A stretch of DNA of 64,000 nucleotides, from contig NZ_CP144164.1 of assembly GCF_037478005.1 (NCBI RefSeq), positions 744,001 through 808,000 of the forward strand, written 5' to 3'. Below the pieces are notes generated by a model. That model was not told where the DNA came from. It ran no database searches and worked only from the letters and a program-made list of their open reading frames with translations. A program made the translations under genes and the position numbers. Of this stretch, positions 8,892-17,545 are shown piece by piece (position 1 is the first letter of the stretch; each line of letters starts with the position of its first letter). Origin of the DNA: Alteromonas sp. M12 (GTDB lineage: Bacteria; Pseudomonadota; Gammaproteobacteria; Enterobacterales; Alteromonadaceae).

Positions 8892-10223
8892 TTAATCTCG
8901 TAGTGAAGCTAACGCGTAATAAGCGCTAAGCCCAACACGCCGAAATTGAGAAAATGGAAACTTGGGTAATTGCGACTGCCAAAATGGTAAGTTTGGTAAG
9001 CTTTCAGGCTCACAGATGTTTTGCGCAAGACGTTTGCCTGCCAGCGTCGAAAAAGCCAATCCCGAACCGCAGTATCCCATCGAGTAATGGATGCTCTTAT
9101 CCTCACTATGATTAATTCTTGGGTAATTGTCGCAACTCGCACTGACCCAACCACTCCAAAAATGATCGATATCTATTTTATCTAACACTGGGAAAGTATT
9201 TTTAAGGCCTTGGGCGAGCCGCTTTTTATTGATTGGGTTGTTGGCTTTTTTGCCATTTATCGCGCCTCTACCGCCGAATAAGATTCGATTATCCGGTAGC
9301 AATCGATAATAGTATTTCATACGGCGTGTATCCATTGCCATTAAACCTGCCTTGAGCTGGATGGTCGCCAATTCGGAAATTTTAAGAGGCCGTGTCACAA
9401 TGATGCTAGAGAGCACTGGGAAGTGACGGTTTGCGATTAACGGATGCATCTTTGAGCCCGTATAACCATTAGTGGCAATAATAACTTTTTCCGCGGTTAC
9501 TCGGCCGTTTTGAGTATATAGGCAATGATGATTGGTTTTTTGCTGCCAATTAATCACCGGTGAATTAGAAAAAACCTTAACTCCAGCTTCTGTTGCCATT
9601 TGATAATAGCCGAGCACCAATTTCATTGGATTGACTGCAAAACTCTTATCAAAATAGATACCACCGAACATATTGGCACTTTTTAAAAACGCGTTATTTA
9701 CTTCCTGACTGCAAACGAACTTGACTGATTCACCGTAGCGCTCACTTAATTTTTCAGCTTGCTTTCTTAACCCTTCTACTTTTGCGCGTTTATGGGCAAG
9801 TTTAAGGTAACCGCCAGGAGTTTTATCACAATCAATATTACCTTGCTCGATAAAGTCGTTAACAGTGTCAATCGACTCCATATATTCTTGGAAAACACTT
9901 TGAGCTGTCTCTCTGCCCCATTTTTGTTCCATATCAAGCAGTGATAATCGGCCAGTTCCTGGCAGCACGAAACCGGCATTACGCCCGCTGCAACCCCAAC
10001 CAGGATCGTTGGCTTCAATTACGACCACAGACTTGCCATACTTTTTAGCTAGATGGTAAGCAGAGGAAAGGCCTGTATATCCGGCGCCTATGATGGCGAT
10101 ATCAGCTTGTATATCATTAACTAATGACGTTGTTTCTGGAAATTTTTCGATACTTTTAGCCCAATATGAATCGGGATATTGTTGATGAGATTTTGGATAT
10201 GGCTCAACGATAGGATCATACAT
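8892..10223 (-). CDS. FAD-dependent amine oxidase (PuuB-like, DAO family)
   Basis: Predicted flavoenzyme of the D-amino-acid-oxidase/glycine-oxidase fold, most like gamma-glutamylputrescine oxidase. The dinucleotide motif is IIGAGYTGLSSAYHLAK near residue 45, followed by EANDPGWGCSGRNAGF, which contains the SGRNAGF signature of PuuB-type enzymes. A late YCGSGLAFS near residue 393 is the second FAD contact. At 443 residues it is of normal length. No other putrescine-pathway gene is adjacent, so the substrate is an inference. Confidence 0.82.
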   Translation of the reverse strand: MYDPIVEPYPKSHQQYPDSYWAKSIEKFPETTSLVNDIQADIAIIGAGYTGLSSAYHLAKKYGKSVVVIEANDPGWGCSGRNAGFVLPGTGRLSLLDMEQKWGRETAQSVFQEYMESIDTVNDFIEQGNIDCDKTPGGYLKLAHKRAKVEGLRKQAEKLSERYGESVKFVCSQEVNNAFLKSANMFGGIYFDKSFAVNPMKLVLGYYQMATEAGVKVFSNSPVINWQQKTNHHCLYTQNGRVTAEKVIIATNGYTGSKMHPLIANRHFPVLSSIIVTRPLKISELATIQLKAGLMAMDTRRMKYYYRLLPDNRILFGGRGAINGKKANNPINKKRLAQGLKNTFPVLDKIDIDHFWSGWVSASCDNYPRINHSEDKSIHYSMGYCGSGLAFSTLAGKRLAQNICEPESLPNLPFWQSQLPKFPFSQFRRVGLSAYYALASLRD

Positions 10224-10351
10224 ATTCTATTAAGTGCCTATTGTATATGTCGTTTATAAAGATTGAGTTTCATTTTAATTAGGGAGCTCGTGCATTCTAA
10301 GACCGATAAATTTAATTGCCTTTATGCGTTAGAAACTTCAAGGGATAAATA

Positions 10352-10930
10352 TTAGAACTTCAAAAGCATTTCAGCGGCGACGCATTCACAGAGGTCTTTG
10401 CAAACCGGACAAACATAGTCGTCTTCAATACTGGAAGATTGCCATTTCCCTGGATGCTGCTTTACCAACTTTCCTCCGCATTTGGAAAAATACCGAAATG
10501 CGCTATTCCCAGGGCTTGCTAGCCAGATATGTGCCAGACCAGCCAATGCACCTTGTTGTTGTGCTTTTTTAATCGACAATGAAAGTAATTTAGAGCCGAT
10601 ACCTGCTCCGCGGTACTTGTCGTTAACGGTATTACACTTAAAATAACAAACTTGCTCTACAGGCACTCCCCATCGCTCTGGCGTACACCATTTATCTGGA
10701 ATCCAGTTGTTGGCCGCTATTGTCAGTCTAAAACCGATTAATTCGTCTCCAATTAGTGACACAAAGCTCGCATTTATATTATTTGCGAAAGACTGCTTGT
10801 ATAAAGTTTCTATCGCGTTTTGATTAAGATAATTAGCTCCATGAACATGATTGGCCAAATTTAGAACGCGCTCGAAATGTGAAGGGTCTAAAGGACAAAA
10901 TTGAATTTGTTGATTATGCATTAGGTTCAA
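10352..10930 (-). CDS. GNAT-family N-acetyltransferase
   Basis: A 192-residue acetyltransferase-like protein. The acetyl-CoA loop is DKYRGAGIGSKLL near residue 104, and the C-terminal half has SPGNSAFRYFSKCGGK, typical of the GNAT fold. An unusual tail carries CPVCKDLCEC, a possible metal or disulfide site. The start lies inside the end of the gene at 10914, a 17-base overlap that suggests translational coupling. The substrate is unknown. Confidence 0.8.
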   Translation of the reverse strand: MNLMHNQQIQFCPLDPSHFERVLNLANHVHGANYLNQNAIETLYKQSFANNINASFVSLIGDELIGFRLTIAANNWIPDKWCTPERWGVPVEQVCYFKCNTVNDKYRGAGIGSKLLSLSIKKAQQQGALAGLAHIWLASPGNSAFRYFSKCGGKLVKQHPGKWQSSSIEDDYVCPVCKDLCECVAAEMLLKF

Positions 10931-11354
10931 TGGAGGACTCTATTTGTTGTAAAACTGAGTGAACAAAACTGACGCATTGTTGGTAATTTTCATAAACCCT
11001 TTCATCTAATGATGCTGGATTTTTCGCCGCGCTGCGAATGCGACGAAGCTGCTCGGTAGATAATGCTGTGCCTACGCAGTAGGCGTCAACCACGCAGCCT
11101 GCTTGTTCAGTCTTTTGATGAGTTATATGAACGACGCTCGTTGCATCGTCGGTATATGCTTGACAAGCCGAGAAATCACCGACATATCCAAAGTATTTAT
11201 CTGGGATAGTTTGTAATATTTTAGTCAAATCTCGATCGTACTGAGTGGCCAATTGGAATCCTATTGGTCCGGTAACTACACCCGTAAGAATTTTGTCACT
11301 ATAAGACAATGTGTAACTGGCAAACCTATCTCTTCCTGAGTATTCAGTCATCAT
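10914..11354 (-). CDS. Conserved-looking small cytoplasmic protein, unknown function
   Basis: 146 residues with no signal peptide and no membrane helix. The pattern of an N-terminal strand pair, GPIGFQLATQYDRDLTKIL and then YVGDFSACQAY suggests an alpha/beta fold that vaguely recalls SpoIIAA/STAS-like proteins, but this is not secure. It overlaps the GNAT gene downstream and is probably co-expressed with it. Function not recognised. Confidence 0.7.
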   Translation of the reverse strand: MMTEYSGRDRFASYTLSYSDKILTGVVTGPIGFQLATQYDRDLTKILQTIPDKYFGYVGDFSACQAYTDDATSVVHITHQKTEQAGCVVDAYCVGTALSTEQLRRIRSAAKNPASLDERVYENYQQCVSFVHSVLQQIESSIEPNA

Positions 11355-11528
11355 TTCACTTCTGGTTCTAAGTTCAGATTATACTAGGTTAATAATAGCA
11401 CTTAGCGCGAATTTTCAAACAGAGTATCTATGCAATTAGACTAAAGTAGGTTAATAACCGACCATTATTTGGTGTCGCAAATGACAGTCAGTTATCTAGG
11501 AACCGATAAAAATCGTATTTAATAAGGT

Positions 11529-12920
11529 TTAATAGCGATAGGCATCGGTTTTGAAAGGACCATGCAGAGGTACATTGATATAATCTGCTTGTTGCCGGGT
11601 TAATTTGGTGATCACGCCACCGAAACCTTCCACCATATAACGAGCAACTTCTTCATCAAGATGTTTTGGCAGCACTTCTACTCGCAGCAATTCGGCCTTT
11701 TTCACATCATCAAGATTGGCATAACCTTGCTCGAACAACAGGATTTGGGCTAAAACTTGGTTCGCAAAAGAGCCGTCCATAATACGTGATGGATGCCCAG
11801 TCGCATTACCTAAATTGACTAATCTGCCTTCGGATAGTAATAACAAATGATCTTGTTCATCATCACTTCTAAAGACTTTATGAACCTGAGGTTTAATTTC
11901 GTCCCAGCGCCAATTTTTACGCATAAAAGCGGTATCGATTTCATTGTCAAAATGACCAATATTACATACCACAGCGCCGGATTTTAAAGATTTAAGAATA
12001 TTTGAATCACATACGTTGACGTTGCCAGTGGTAGTTACCACTAAATCTACATTACTCAATAAGGCTGTGTTGATGTCTTCGATCTTGCCACTATTGTTGC
12101 CATCAATATAGGGTGAGACTAACTCAAAACCGTCCATGCAGGCTTGCATTGCACAAATCGGGTCAATTTCCGCAACGCGCACTATCATACCCTCTTGACG
12201 GAGTGACTGGGCAGAGCCTTTTCCAACGTCACCATAGCCGATTACCAGTGCTTTTTTACCGGCCATCAAATGGTCGATTGCACGTTTTATGGCATCATTG
12301 AGACTATGACGACAGCCGTATTTATTATCATTTTTGGATTTGGTTACTGAATCATTTACGTTTATAGCAGGCACTTTGAGCGTGCCAGCTTCTAACATTT
12401 CTAATAGACGGTGCACACCTGTAGTGGTTTCTTCAGTGATGCCGTGCACATTGTTTAGCACCTGAGGGTATTTGTCATGCAGCATTTGTGTGAGATCGCC
12501 GCCGTCATCTAAAACCATATTAGCATCCCATGGCTGACCATCTTTTAATATGGTTTGCTCAAGACACCATTCGTATTCTTCTTCGGTTTCACCTTTCCAA
12601 GCATAAACTGGCACTCCAGCAGCTACAATTGCTGCGGCAGCTTGATCTTGAGTAGAAAATATATTGCATGAAGACCAACGGACATTCGCGCCTAAATCTA
12701 CTAAGGTTTCGATTAATACACCGGTTTGAATCGTCATGTGAATACAACCTAGAATATTGGCTCCTTTCAACGGTTGTGAAGCACGATACTTTTCACGAAT
12801 CTTCATCAGTGCAGGCATTTCACTTTCTGCAATAGTGAGTTCTTTACGTCCCCAATCAGCTAGATTGTTGTCGGCGACTTTATAATCGCCGGTGACCATG
12901 ACATGATTTTCTTGATTCAT
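11529..12920 (-). CDS. ahcY: Adenosylhomocysteinase (SAH hydrolase)
   Basis: NAD-dependent cleavage of S-adenosylhomocysteine to adenosine and homocysteine, which relieves product inhibition of methyltransferases. [17 protein letters not shown] near residue 57, [13 protein letters not shown] near 160, [13 protein letters not shown] near 191 and the NAD motif [11 protein letters not shown] near 228 are all present, as is the C-terminal KTDAYRY. 463 residues is normal for bacterial AhcY. A promoter-like pair lies 59-86 bases upstream of the start. mtnN is close by, so both SAH-consuming routes are encoded in this neighbourhood. Confidence 0.98.
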   Translation of the reverse strand: MNQENHVMVTGDYKVADNNLADWGRKELTIAESEMPALMKIREKYRASQPLKGANILGCIHMTIQTGVLIETLVDLGANVRWSSCNIFSTQDQAAAAIVAAGVPVYAWKGETEEEYEWCLEQTILKDGQPWDANMVLDDGGDLTQMLHDKYPQVLNNVHGITEETTTGVHRLLEMLEAGTLKVPAINVNDSVTKSKNDNKYGCRHSLNDAIKRAIDHLMAGKKALVIGYGDVGKGSAQSLRQEGMIVRVAEIDPICAMQACMDGFELVSPYIDGNNSGKIEDINTALLSNVDLVVTTTGNVNVCDSNILKSLKSGAVVCNIGHFDNEIDTAFMRKNWRWDEIKPQVHKVFRSDDEQDHLLLLSEGRLVNLGNATGHPSRIMDGSFANQVLAQILLFEQGYANLDDVKKAELLRVEVLPKHLDEEVARYMVEGFGGVITKLTRQQADYINVPLHGPFKTDAYRY

Positions 12921-12978
12921 ATAAACTTCCGATTTTACAAAGGTGAAAGATATATCGTTTCTAGAATACGATAACTAC

Positions 12979-13006
12979 AGTGTATGCTTTTTTGTTAACT
13001 GTTCAA
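12979..13006 (-). promoter_or_regulatory. Candidate sigma-70 promoter of ahcY
   Basis: On the minus strand, TTGAAC (13001-13006) and TACACT (12979-12984) are 16 bases apart, about 60-85 bases before the ahcY start. No SAH-riboswitch-like GC-rich fold was seen in this AT-rich leader. Confidence 0.5.
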
Positions 13007-13071
13007 TTAAACTACAACTTATTAATTTGTGCTAGTTAACATTATAGAAAAGGAAGTATAGAAAAGATCAC

Positions 13072-14031
13072 TTAAAATAATTTATAAGTGACTGCCAAGA
13101 CTAACGCTATTAATGTTAAAAATATAAATAACGTCTGATACATGGATTGCCAACTTCGTTGCAAATCGGCATAGCGAACTTCTCGGCTGGCGCCTACGCG
13201 TTGTGAACGTATTTTGATATTTTGATAAATTGCAGGGCCCCCTAGTTGAACCCCCAAACCACCACCAATGATGGCTTTAATATAACTATTAAAAAATTGT
13301 TTTTGCGACACACCCTTAAACCCTTTGTAAGCGCCTACAAAGCCAGTGCCAATCGAAAAAACCAAAGCAAAAATAACTTGTGGTACAAACAACAATAATT
13401 GGGTTAACAAAGCGATGGGCAAACCAAACTGGCGGTTTTTAACAAGTTTCATGTTCCAAATTTGGTTTAACTCATACAACATGCGAATGACCAACGCTGC
13501 TAATCCTCCTGCCAATAAATACCAAAAGATAATAGCGAATTGTTGGTAGATGAATCGTTGATTTAGGGATTCAATTGCCGCTTTAGCAATACCCATTGGT
13601 GTTAGTGTGTTGGTTTCTCGAAGCACAAGCCCATTTAAATGGTGCCTTGCGAGATTTTTCTTTTCCGATTTCAACGCTTTTTGCACGCCTTTAAAATGGC
13701 GTCGTACAGGTTGAAATTGAATCGCCACAATTAACATTAGGGTATCGAAAAATAATGGGTATTCGGCAAGAAATAACGGGATAGAAATGATCACTAATAT
13801 CGGAGCTAACAGCACTATGATCGCCAGACTCCCAGAAATACGTTGCTGGGCAGCACTTCTTGGGGCATTGGGGTTCACTCTTGCGGCCAGGTTTAGTGCC
13901 ATTAGCCGCAATAGTGTCAAAGGATGAGCTTTTTCGGGCCAGGGTATGAGCCACTCCAGTATCAATGCGGTTATTATTACCAATAAAGGTAAAAAACCGG
14001 ATTGCTGTAGGGCTTCATAAATAGCCATCAT
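13072..14031 (-). CDS. CbiB/CobD-like membrane protein (AmpE superfamily)
   Basis: A 319-residue protein with about five membrane helices (near 14-30, 68-105, 163-190, 205-232 and 300-316). HPLTLLRLM, ARHHLNGLVLRETNTLTPMG and GIAKAAIESL follow the order of conserved segments in CbiB, the adenosylcobinamide-phosphate synthase. The RDT and AENxxDG segments expected of CbiB are altered here (RET, and ESLNQRF). No other cobalamin genes are near. It lies 6 bases after mtnN and is co-directional with it and ahcY. A role in cobalamin synthesis is doubtful; an AmpE-like role is an alternative. Confidence 0.7.
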   Translation of the reverse strand: MMAIYEALQQSGFLPLLVIITALILEWLIPWPEKAHPLTLLRLMALNLAARVNPNAPRSAAQQRISGSLAIIVLLAPILVIISIPLFLAEYPLFFDTLMLIVAIQFQPVRRHFKGVQKALKSEKKNLARHHLNGLVLRETNTLTPMGIAKAAIESLNQRFIYQQFAIIFWYLLAGGLAALVIRMLYELNQIWNMKLVKNRQFGLPIALLTQLLLFVPQVIFALVFSIGTGFVGAYKGFKGVSQKQFFNSYIKAIIGGGLGVQLGGPAIYQNIKIRSQRVGASREVRYADLQRSWQSMYQTLFIFLTLIALVLAVTYKLF

Positions 14032-14037
14032 AATGGG

Positions 14038-14745
14038 TTATATCTGCTGTTGAGCCATTTCTGCAATCATACTCATTACCAGTTCTGCAGAATTCTTAGC
14101 TGCTTGGTCAATATATGATTTAAACGAAACGGAGGACGTCTGTCCTGCGATGTCTGATAGCGAGCGTATCACTACAAAAGGCGTATCTAGCATATAGCAC
14201 GTCTGGCCTATCGCAGCTCCTTCCATTTCAACTGCACGCATGTCAGGAAATAAACCTCGAAGTCGCGTCGCTGCGTCATCACAACCAATGAAGGAGTCAC
14301 CGGTACAAATTAACCCGCGCTTACTTTTAACATGCACCACGTCTTTAGCCGCATGTTCTGCTGCTTCGATTAAACGTTGGTCACAGGGGAAGATGGCTGG
14401 CATACCGTATACTTGCCCACGTTCATAACCAAAGTGAGTGAGATCTACATCGTGATGCTGAACACTAGTACCTATTACCAGATCACCAATACTAAGATCT
14501 GTGTCAAAACCGCCTGCAGAACCGGTATTTACCACAAAATCAGGAGCGAACCTATCAATTAATATTGTCGTGGCTACGGATGCAGCGACTTTACCAATTC
14601 CGCATTTTACGACTACTACATCGACGCCGTGTAACTTACCAGCATAAAAATTAAGGTGAGCGTATTCAGATACTTCTACGTTTTCAAGCGTCTCTTTTAG
14701 TAACGCTACTTCTTGATCCATAGCGCCTAAGATTGCTATTTTCAT
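14038..14745 (-). CDS. mtnN: 5'-methylthioadenosine/S-adenosylhomocysteine nucleosidase
   Basis: Hydrolyses methylthioadenosine and SAH to adenine and the thioribose or ribosylhomocysteine. The start MKIAILGAMDQEV, VNTGSAGGF near residue 76 and AVEMEGAAIGQ near 171 are family signatures containing the purine- and ribose-binding residues (Glu in MEGA), and RSLSDIAG near 194 holds the catalytic Asp. The 235-residue length is normal. First gene of a likely mtnN-cbiB-like operon. Confidence 0.97.
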   Translation of the reverse strand: MKIAILGAMDQEVALLKETLENVEVSEYAHLNFYAGKLHGVDVVVVKCGIGKVAASVATTILIDRFAPDFVVNTGSAGGFDTDLSIGDLVIGTSVQHHDVDLTHFGYERGQVYGMPAIFPCDQRLIEAAEHAAKDVVHVKSKRGLICTGDSFIGCDDAATRLRGLFPDMRAVEMEGAAIGQTCYMLDTPFVVIRSLSDIAGQTSSVSFKSYIDQAAKNSAELVMSMIAEMAQQQI

Positions 14746-14848
14746 GATATTTTTAGTTGGATGAATTTGCGCGGATTTTAATATTTACGGGCTCAAATTG
14801 CGAGGTTTGCGGCAACATTATGTGAAAAGATGATGATTTTTTGCTTAG

Positions 14849-14883
14849 AAAAAAGCCCTTTGTCGATTTTTCAAACAAAGGGC
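14849..14883 (-). terminator. Rho-independent terminator after the DUF2726 gene
   Basis: A 9-base perfect stem GCCCTTTGT / ACAAAGGGC (14855-14863 and 14875-14883) is followed on the minus strand by a T-run, 34 bases after the stop of the gene at 14917. Confidence 0.85.
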
Positions 14884-14916
14884 GTTTAAATTAACTGTTC
14901 AGCGCGTTGATATTCA

Positions 14917-15510
14917 CTAGGCCGCCACTGGACGAGTGGAACGCATTGGTCTTTTCGGTTTATCTGCACGGGGATTATCTGGATTGTTAGTTCCAGGCAT
15001 TACAGGCTTTGGTGTTTTCCGTTGCAGTGGGGCAAGTTTTGCATCGATACATTCTTTTATTTCTGCCTTGCTGTAACCTGCTTTTACTTTAATGCGTAAG
15101 TGAGGAATTCGGGCGGCATCCAAAGCACTAGTGACATACCAATCTCGCTGGGTTTTGTAGCCATCTTTGCCACCGTCACGCACTAAGTCAATTGCCATGA
15201 CGGGACTCATGTCGGATTTGTTACAAAGTACAAAATCTAATTGACGACTGGATGCTTTGAGCAGTGCGTTTTTGGCTGCTCGTTTGTCAGTATTTTGACG
15301 CAACGAAACAATTTCAGACAACCTTGTTCTGCACAGCACCCGATATCGCTGACCCATGGCACTTTCAATTAAATCTAAAAAACTGAGTTCAGTTTGCGTG
15401 AGTAAAGATGTTTTTCGTTTAAACGGAAATGATAAACCACCGTCACTCAATTTAAGCGCAGCTATTGCTACAATGATCAACATCATCATTAAAATAATGG
15501 CTAGTTCCAT
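14917..15510 (-). CDS. DUF2726-domain protein with N-terminal membrane anchor
   Basis: 197 residues starting at MELAIILMMML. This start is preferred over upstream in-frame ones because GAGGAAAGG lies just before it. One membrane helix (2-20) is followed by a basic stretch and the domain at about 35-165. LSFLDLIESAMGQRYRVLCRTRLSEI, then LDFVLCNKSDMSPVMAIDLV and ARIPHLRIKV match the DUF2726 pattern, a nuclease-like fold of unknown role. The tail is Pro/Arg-rich (KRPMRSTRP). The gene is monocistronic with its own terminator. Confidence 0.8.
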   Translation of the reverse strand: MELAIILMMMLIIVAIAALKLSDGGLSFPFKRKTSLLTQTELSFLDLIESAMGQRYRVLCRTRLSEIVSLRQNTDKRAAKNALLKASSRQLDFVLCNKSDMSPVMAIDLVRDGGKDGYKTQRDWYVTSALDAARIPHLRIKVKAGYSKAEIKECIDAKLAPLQRKTPKPVMPGTNNPDNPRADKPKRPMRSTRPVAA

Positions 15511-15696
15511 AAGACCTTTCCTCAAAAAAGAGACAAAAATTTGACGCTTTCGTCGAATTATCATCAAACCTGTAGATTTCAATTGGAAATAGCAAAGACA
15601 GTGCCACAAGGTAGCGTGCGGGTGTATAAATTATCTAGAAAACCAATATGTTGACGTGCAAGTGGACGAATTGTGGTTGTGGATAAGTGCCGGGTA

Positions 15697-16083
15697 CTAG
15701 GATTTCACTAGCACATCGACTTGTGTTCCGGCTCCATCTTTGGAAAGGATTATGATTTTTTTGGCGCTATCATACTGCATTAGAATGCGGCCTTTGAGTG
15801 TTTTAATTTGTTCAGCTTTTCCCAATTTTTGAATATAAAAGTTTTGTGCACTTTGTTGATCCGTTGCGGCATGATAGGTCAGACTAGCGGGGAGTTCAGG
15901 TGCGAACACTTGACACATTTTTGGGTTTGGAAATAAGGGCAATGAGTAAAATTCTTGCGGACAAGATTGTGATGTCATTTCTGCCGTTGCATTGTCCTGA
16001 GCTTGACTCTCTATTGAAAATAACGCCAGAGCAGAGAAAACTGCAATCATTGGGAGCCTTTTTAAGGTTAAACTAAACTTCAC
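15697..16083 (-). CDS. Small periplasmic protein, unknown function
   Basis: 128 residues. A clear Sec signal peptide (MKFSLTLKRLPMIAVFSALALFSIESQAQ, cleavage after SQA) precedes a mature part with two cysteines (QSCPQEF and KMCQVF) that could form a disulfide. Ends in a strand-rich segment (GRILMQYDSAKKIIILSKDG). No known domain recognised. It is divergent from the DUF2937 gene. Confidence 0.75.
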   Translation of the reverse strand: MKFSLTLKRLPMIAVFSALALFSIESQAQDNATAEMTSQSCPQEFYSLPLFPNPKMCQVFAPELPASLTYHAATDQQSAQNFYIQKLGKAEQIKTLKGRILMQYDSAKKIIILSKDGAGTQVDVLVKS

Positions 16084-16189
16084 TGCTTTTTACCTGTCAT
16101 ATACAAACATCTTGTCACACTATAGAAGTTGGCGGGGGTGGGAGCAAGACGATTGACTTTTTTTAACGTATACAATTGAGTAAGTCAGT

Positions 16190-16726
16190 ATGATCAGATG
16201 GTTAGTACGACAATTTGCAGATTACCTACGGCTCTTTCTGTTCGCTAGTGGTGTGCTGCTCGGTGTTCAAGCTCCCGGTTTTATGCAGCAATATCAACAG
16301 CGCGTTGAAGCCCATTTACTCGAAGCTAAACAAAACCTTGCGGGCTTTCAATTCACTGCTGATAGGTATTTTAGTGGCAATATAAAAAAACTCATCGCCT
16401 ATTATAATGAAAGTAACGATCCTGTATTTAAGCAGGATGCTATTAGTATCAGCTCTATTTACCAGCGCGTTGAACTGTTAGAGGCCGAGTATACCGCTAT
16501 GTCTCAACATCCCCTTAAACAGGCATGGCATCTAGTGCAAGATGCAGACGAACAACTCAGGTTAGAAGCTTTCCAAAGCTTTAATTTTACAGTACCGCTA
16601 AGCCCATTAGCGATTATTTGGGGATTAGGCTTTGCGGTGATTTTGTTGTTAAGCATTGACACGACGGCCTTCACCTGCCGCAAATGTGCAGCCAAACTTC
16701 GTGGTCACCATCATAGTCATTCCTAA
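16190..16726 (+). CDS. DUF2937-family membrane protein
   Basis: 178 residues with two membrane segments (about 12-30 and 140-160) around a helical region that contains QQYQQRVEAHLLEAKQNLAGF, the segment typical of DUF2937. The C-terminus has a CRKC pair and a histidine cluster (HHHSH), a possible metal site. The function of the family is unknown. It lies 38 bases before the DsbA-like gene in the same direction and may be co-transcribed. Confidence 0.75.
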   Translation: MIRWLVRQFADYLRLFLFASGVLLGVQAPGFMQQYQQRVEAHLLEAKQNLAGFQFTADRYFSGNIKKLIAYYNESNDPVFKQDAISISSIYQRVELLEAEYTAMSQHPLKQAWHLVQDADEQLRLEAFQSFNFTVPLSPLAIIWGLGFAVILLLSIDTTAFTCRKCAAKLRGHHHSHS

Positions 16727-16764
16727 ATCTCACCCAGCAATTTATTTTATTAAGGATCAAAAAT

Positions 16765-17409
16765 TTGAAAAATATGCAGATAGACATAGTCTCAGACGTA
16801 TCATGCCCTTGGTGCATTATAGGTTATAAAGCACTTTCCCAAGCGATTGAAAATCTAGCAACAGAGATAACCGTTAATATTGATTGGCAGCCATTTGAAC
16901 TTAATCCGCAAATGCCGCCAGAAGGTCAGGAAATTGGTGAGCATATCACCCAAAAATATGGCATCAGTATGGAGCAGGCAGAGCAAAATCGAGAAGCCAT
17001 TAAACAACGAGGTCTCGATGTGGGTTATGAGTTCGGCAATCGGGGAGGGGGACGTATCTTCAATACCTTTGACGCTCATCGTTTACTCCATTGGGCGCAA
17101 GAGTACGGAAAACAAACAGAATTAAAACTAGCGCTGTTCGATCTGTACTTCAAACAATCAGGTAATCCAAGTGACCATCAACAATTGTTAGAGGTGGCTG
17201 AACAAGTTGGTTTAGATCGTGAAAAAGCATCGGCAATTTTAAATAGCGATAAGTTCGAACAAGATGTTAGAACGGCTCAAGCCCACTACCAGCAAGCCGG
17301 TATACATTCGGTGCCCGCCGTCATCGTTAATAATAAACACCTTATTAGTGGCGGCCAACCAGTGGATGTGTTTGAACAAGCACTGAGACAAATTGCTAAG
17401 GAAGAATAG
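16765..17409 (+). CDS. DsbA-family (FrnE-like) thiol oxidoreductase
   Basis: A 214-residue cytoplasmic thioredoxin-fold protein with the redox pair CPWC at Cys14-Cys17 and the FrnE-type segments WQPFELNPQMP, FNTFDAHRLLHWA and IHSVPAVIVN (cis-Pro loop). No signal peptide, so it is not the periplasmic DsbA. The TTG at 16765 is preferred as start because AAGGA lies eight bases before it; an ATG three codons in is the alternative. Likely a disulfide isomerase or oxidoreductase; the partner is unknown. Confidence 0.9.
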   Translation: MKNMQIDIVSDVSCPWCIIGYKALSQAIENLATEITVNIDWQPFELNPQMPPEGQEIGEHITQKYGISMEQAEQNREAIKQRGLDVGYEFGNRGGGRIFNTFDAHRLLHWAQEYGKQTELKLALFDLYFKQSGNPSDHQQLLEVAEQVGLDREKASAILNSDKFEQDVRTAQAHYQQAGIHSVPAVIVNNKHLISGGQPVDVFEQALRQIAKEE

Positions 17410-17545
17410 GCTTAACTAATAATCACTAGTGTTAATATTATTATTGATTTACTATTTTGATGGATTTTAATCAGCGTAAATGTAAGGGAATGCGTGCTGC
17501 ATCTTCACCGTTTAATGCTGTGTGAAGTGTTTTTAAGGAAAAATT

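Noticed and set aside
12921..13071. A possible SAH riboswitch before ahcY
   Set aside because: The leader is AT-rich and lacks the GC-rich conserved core of known SAH riboswitches; an ordinary promoter explains it.
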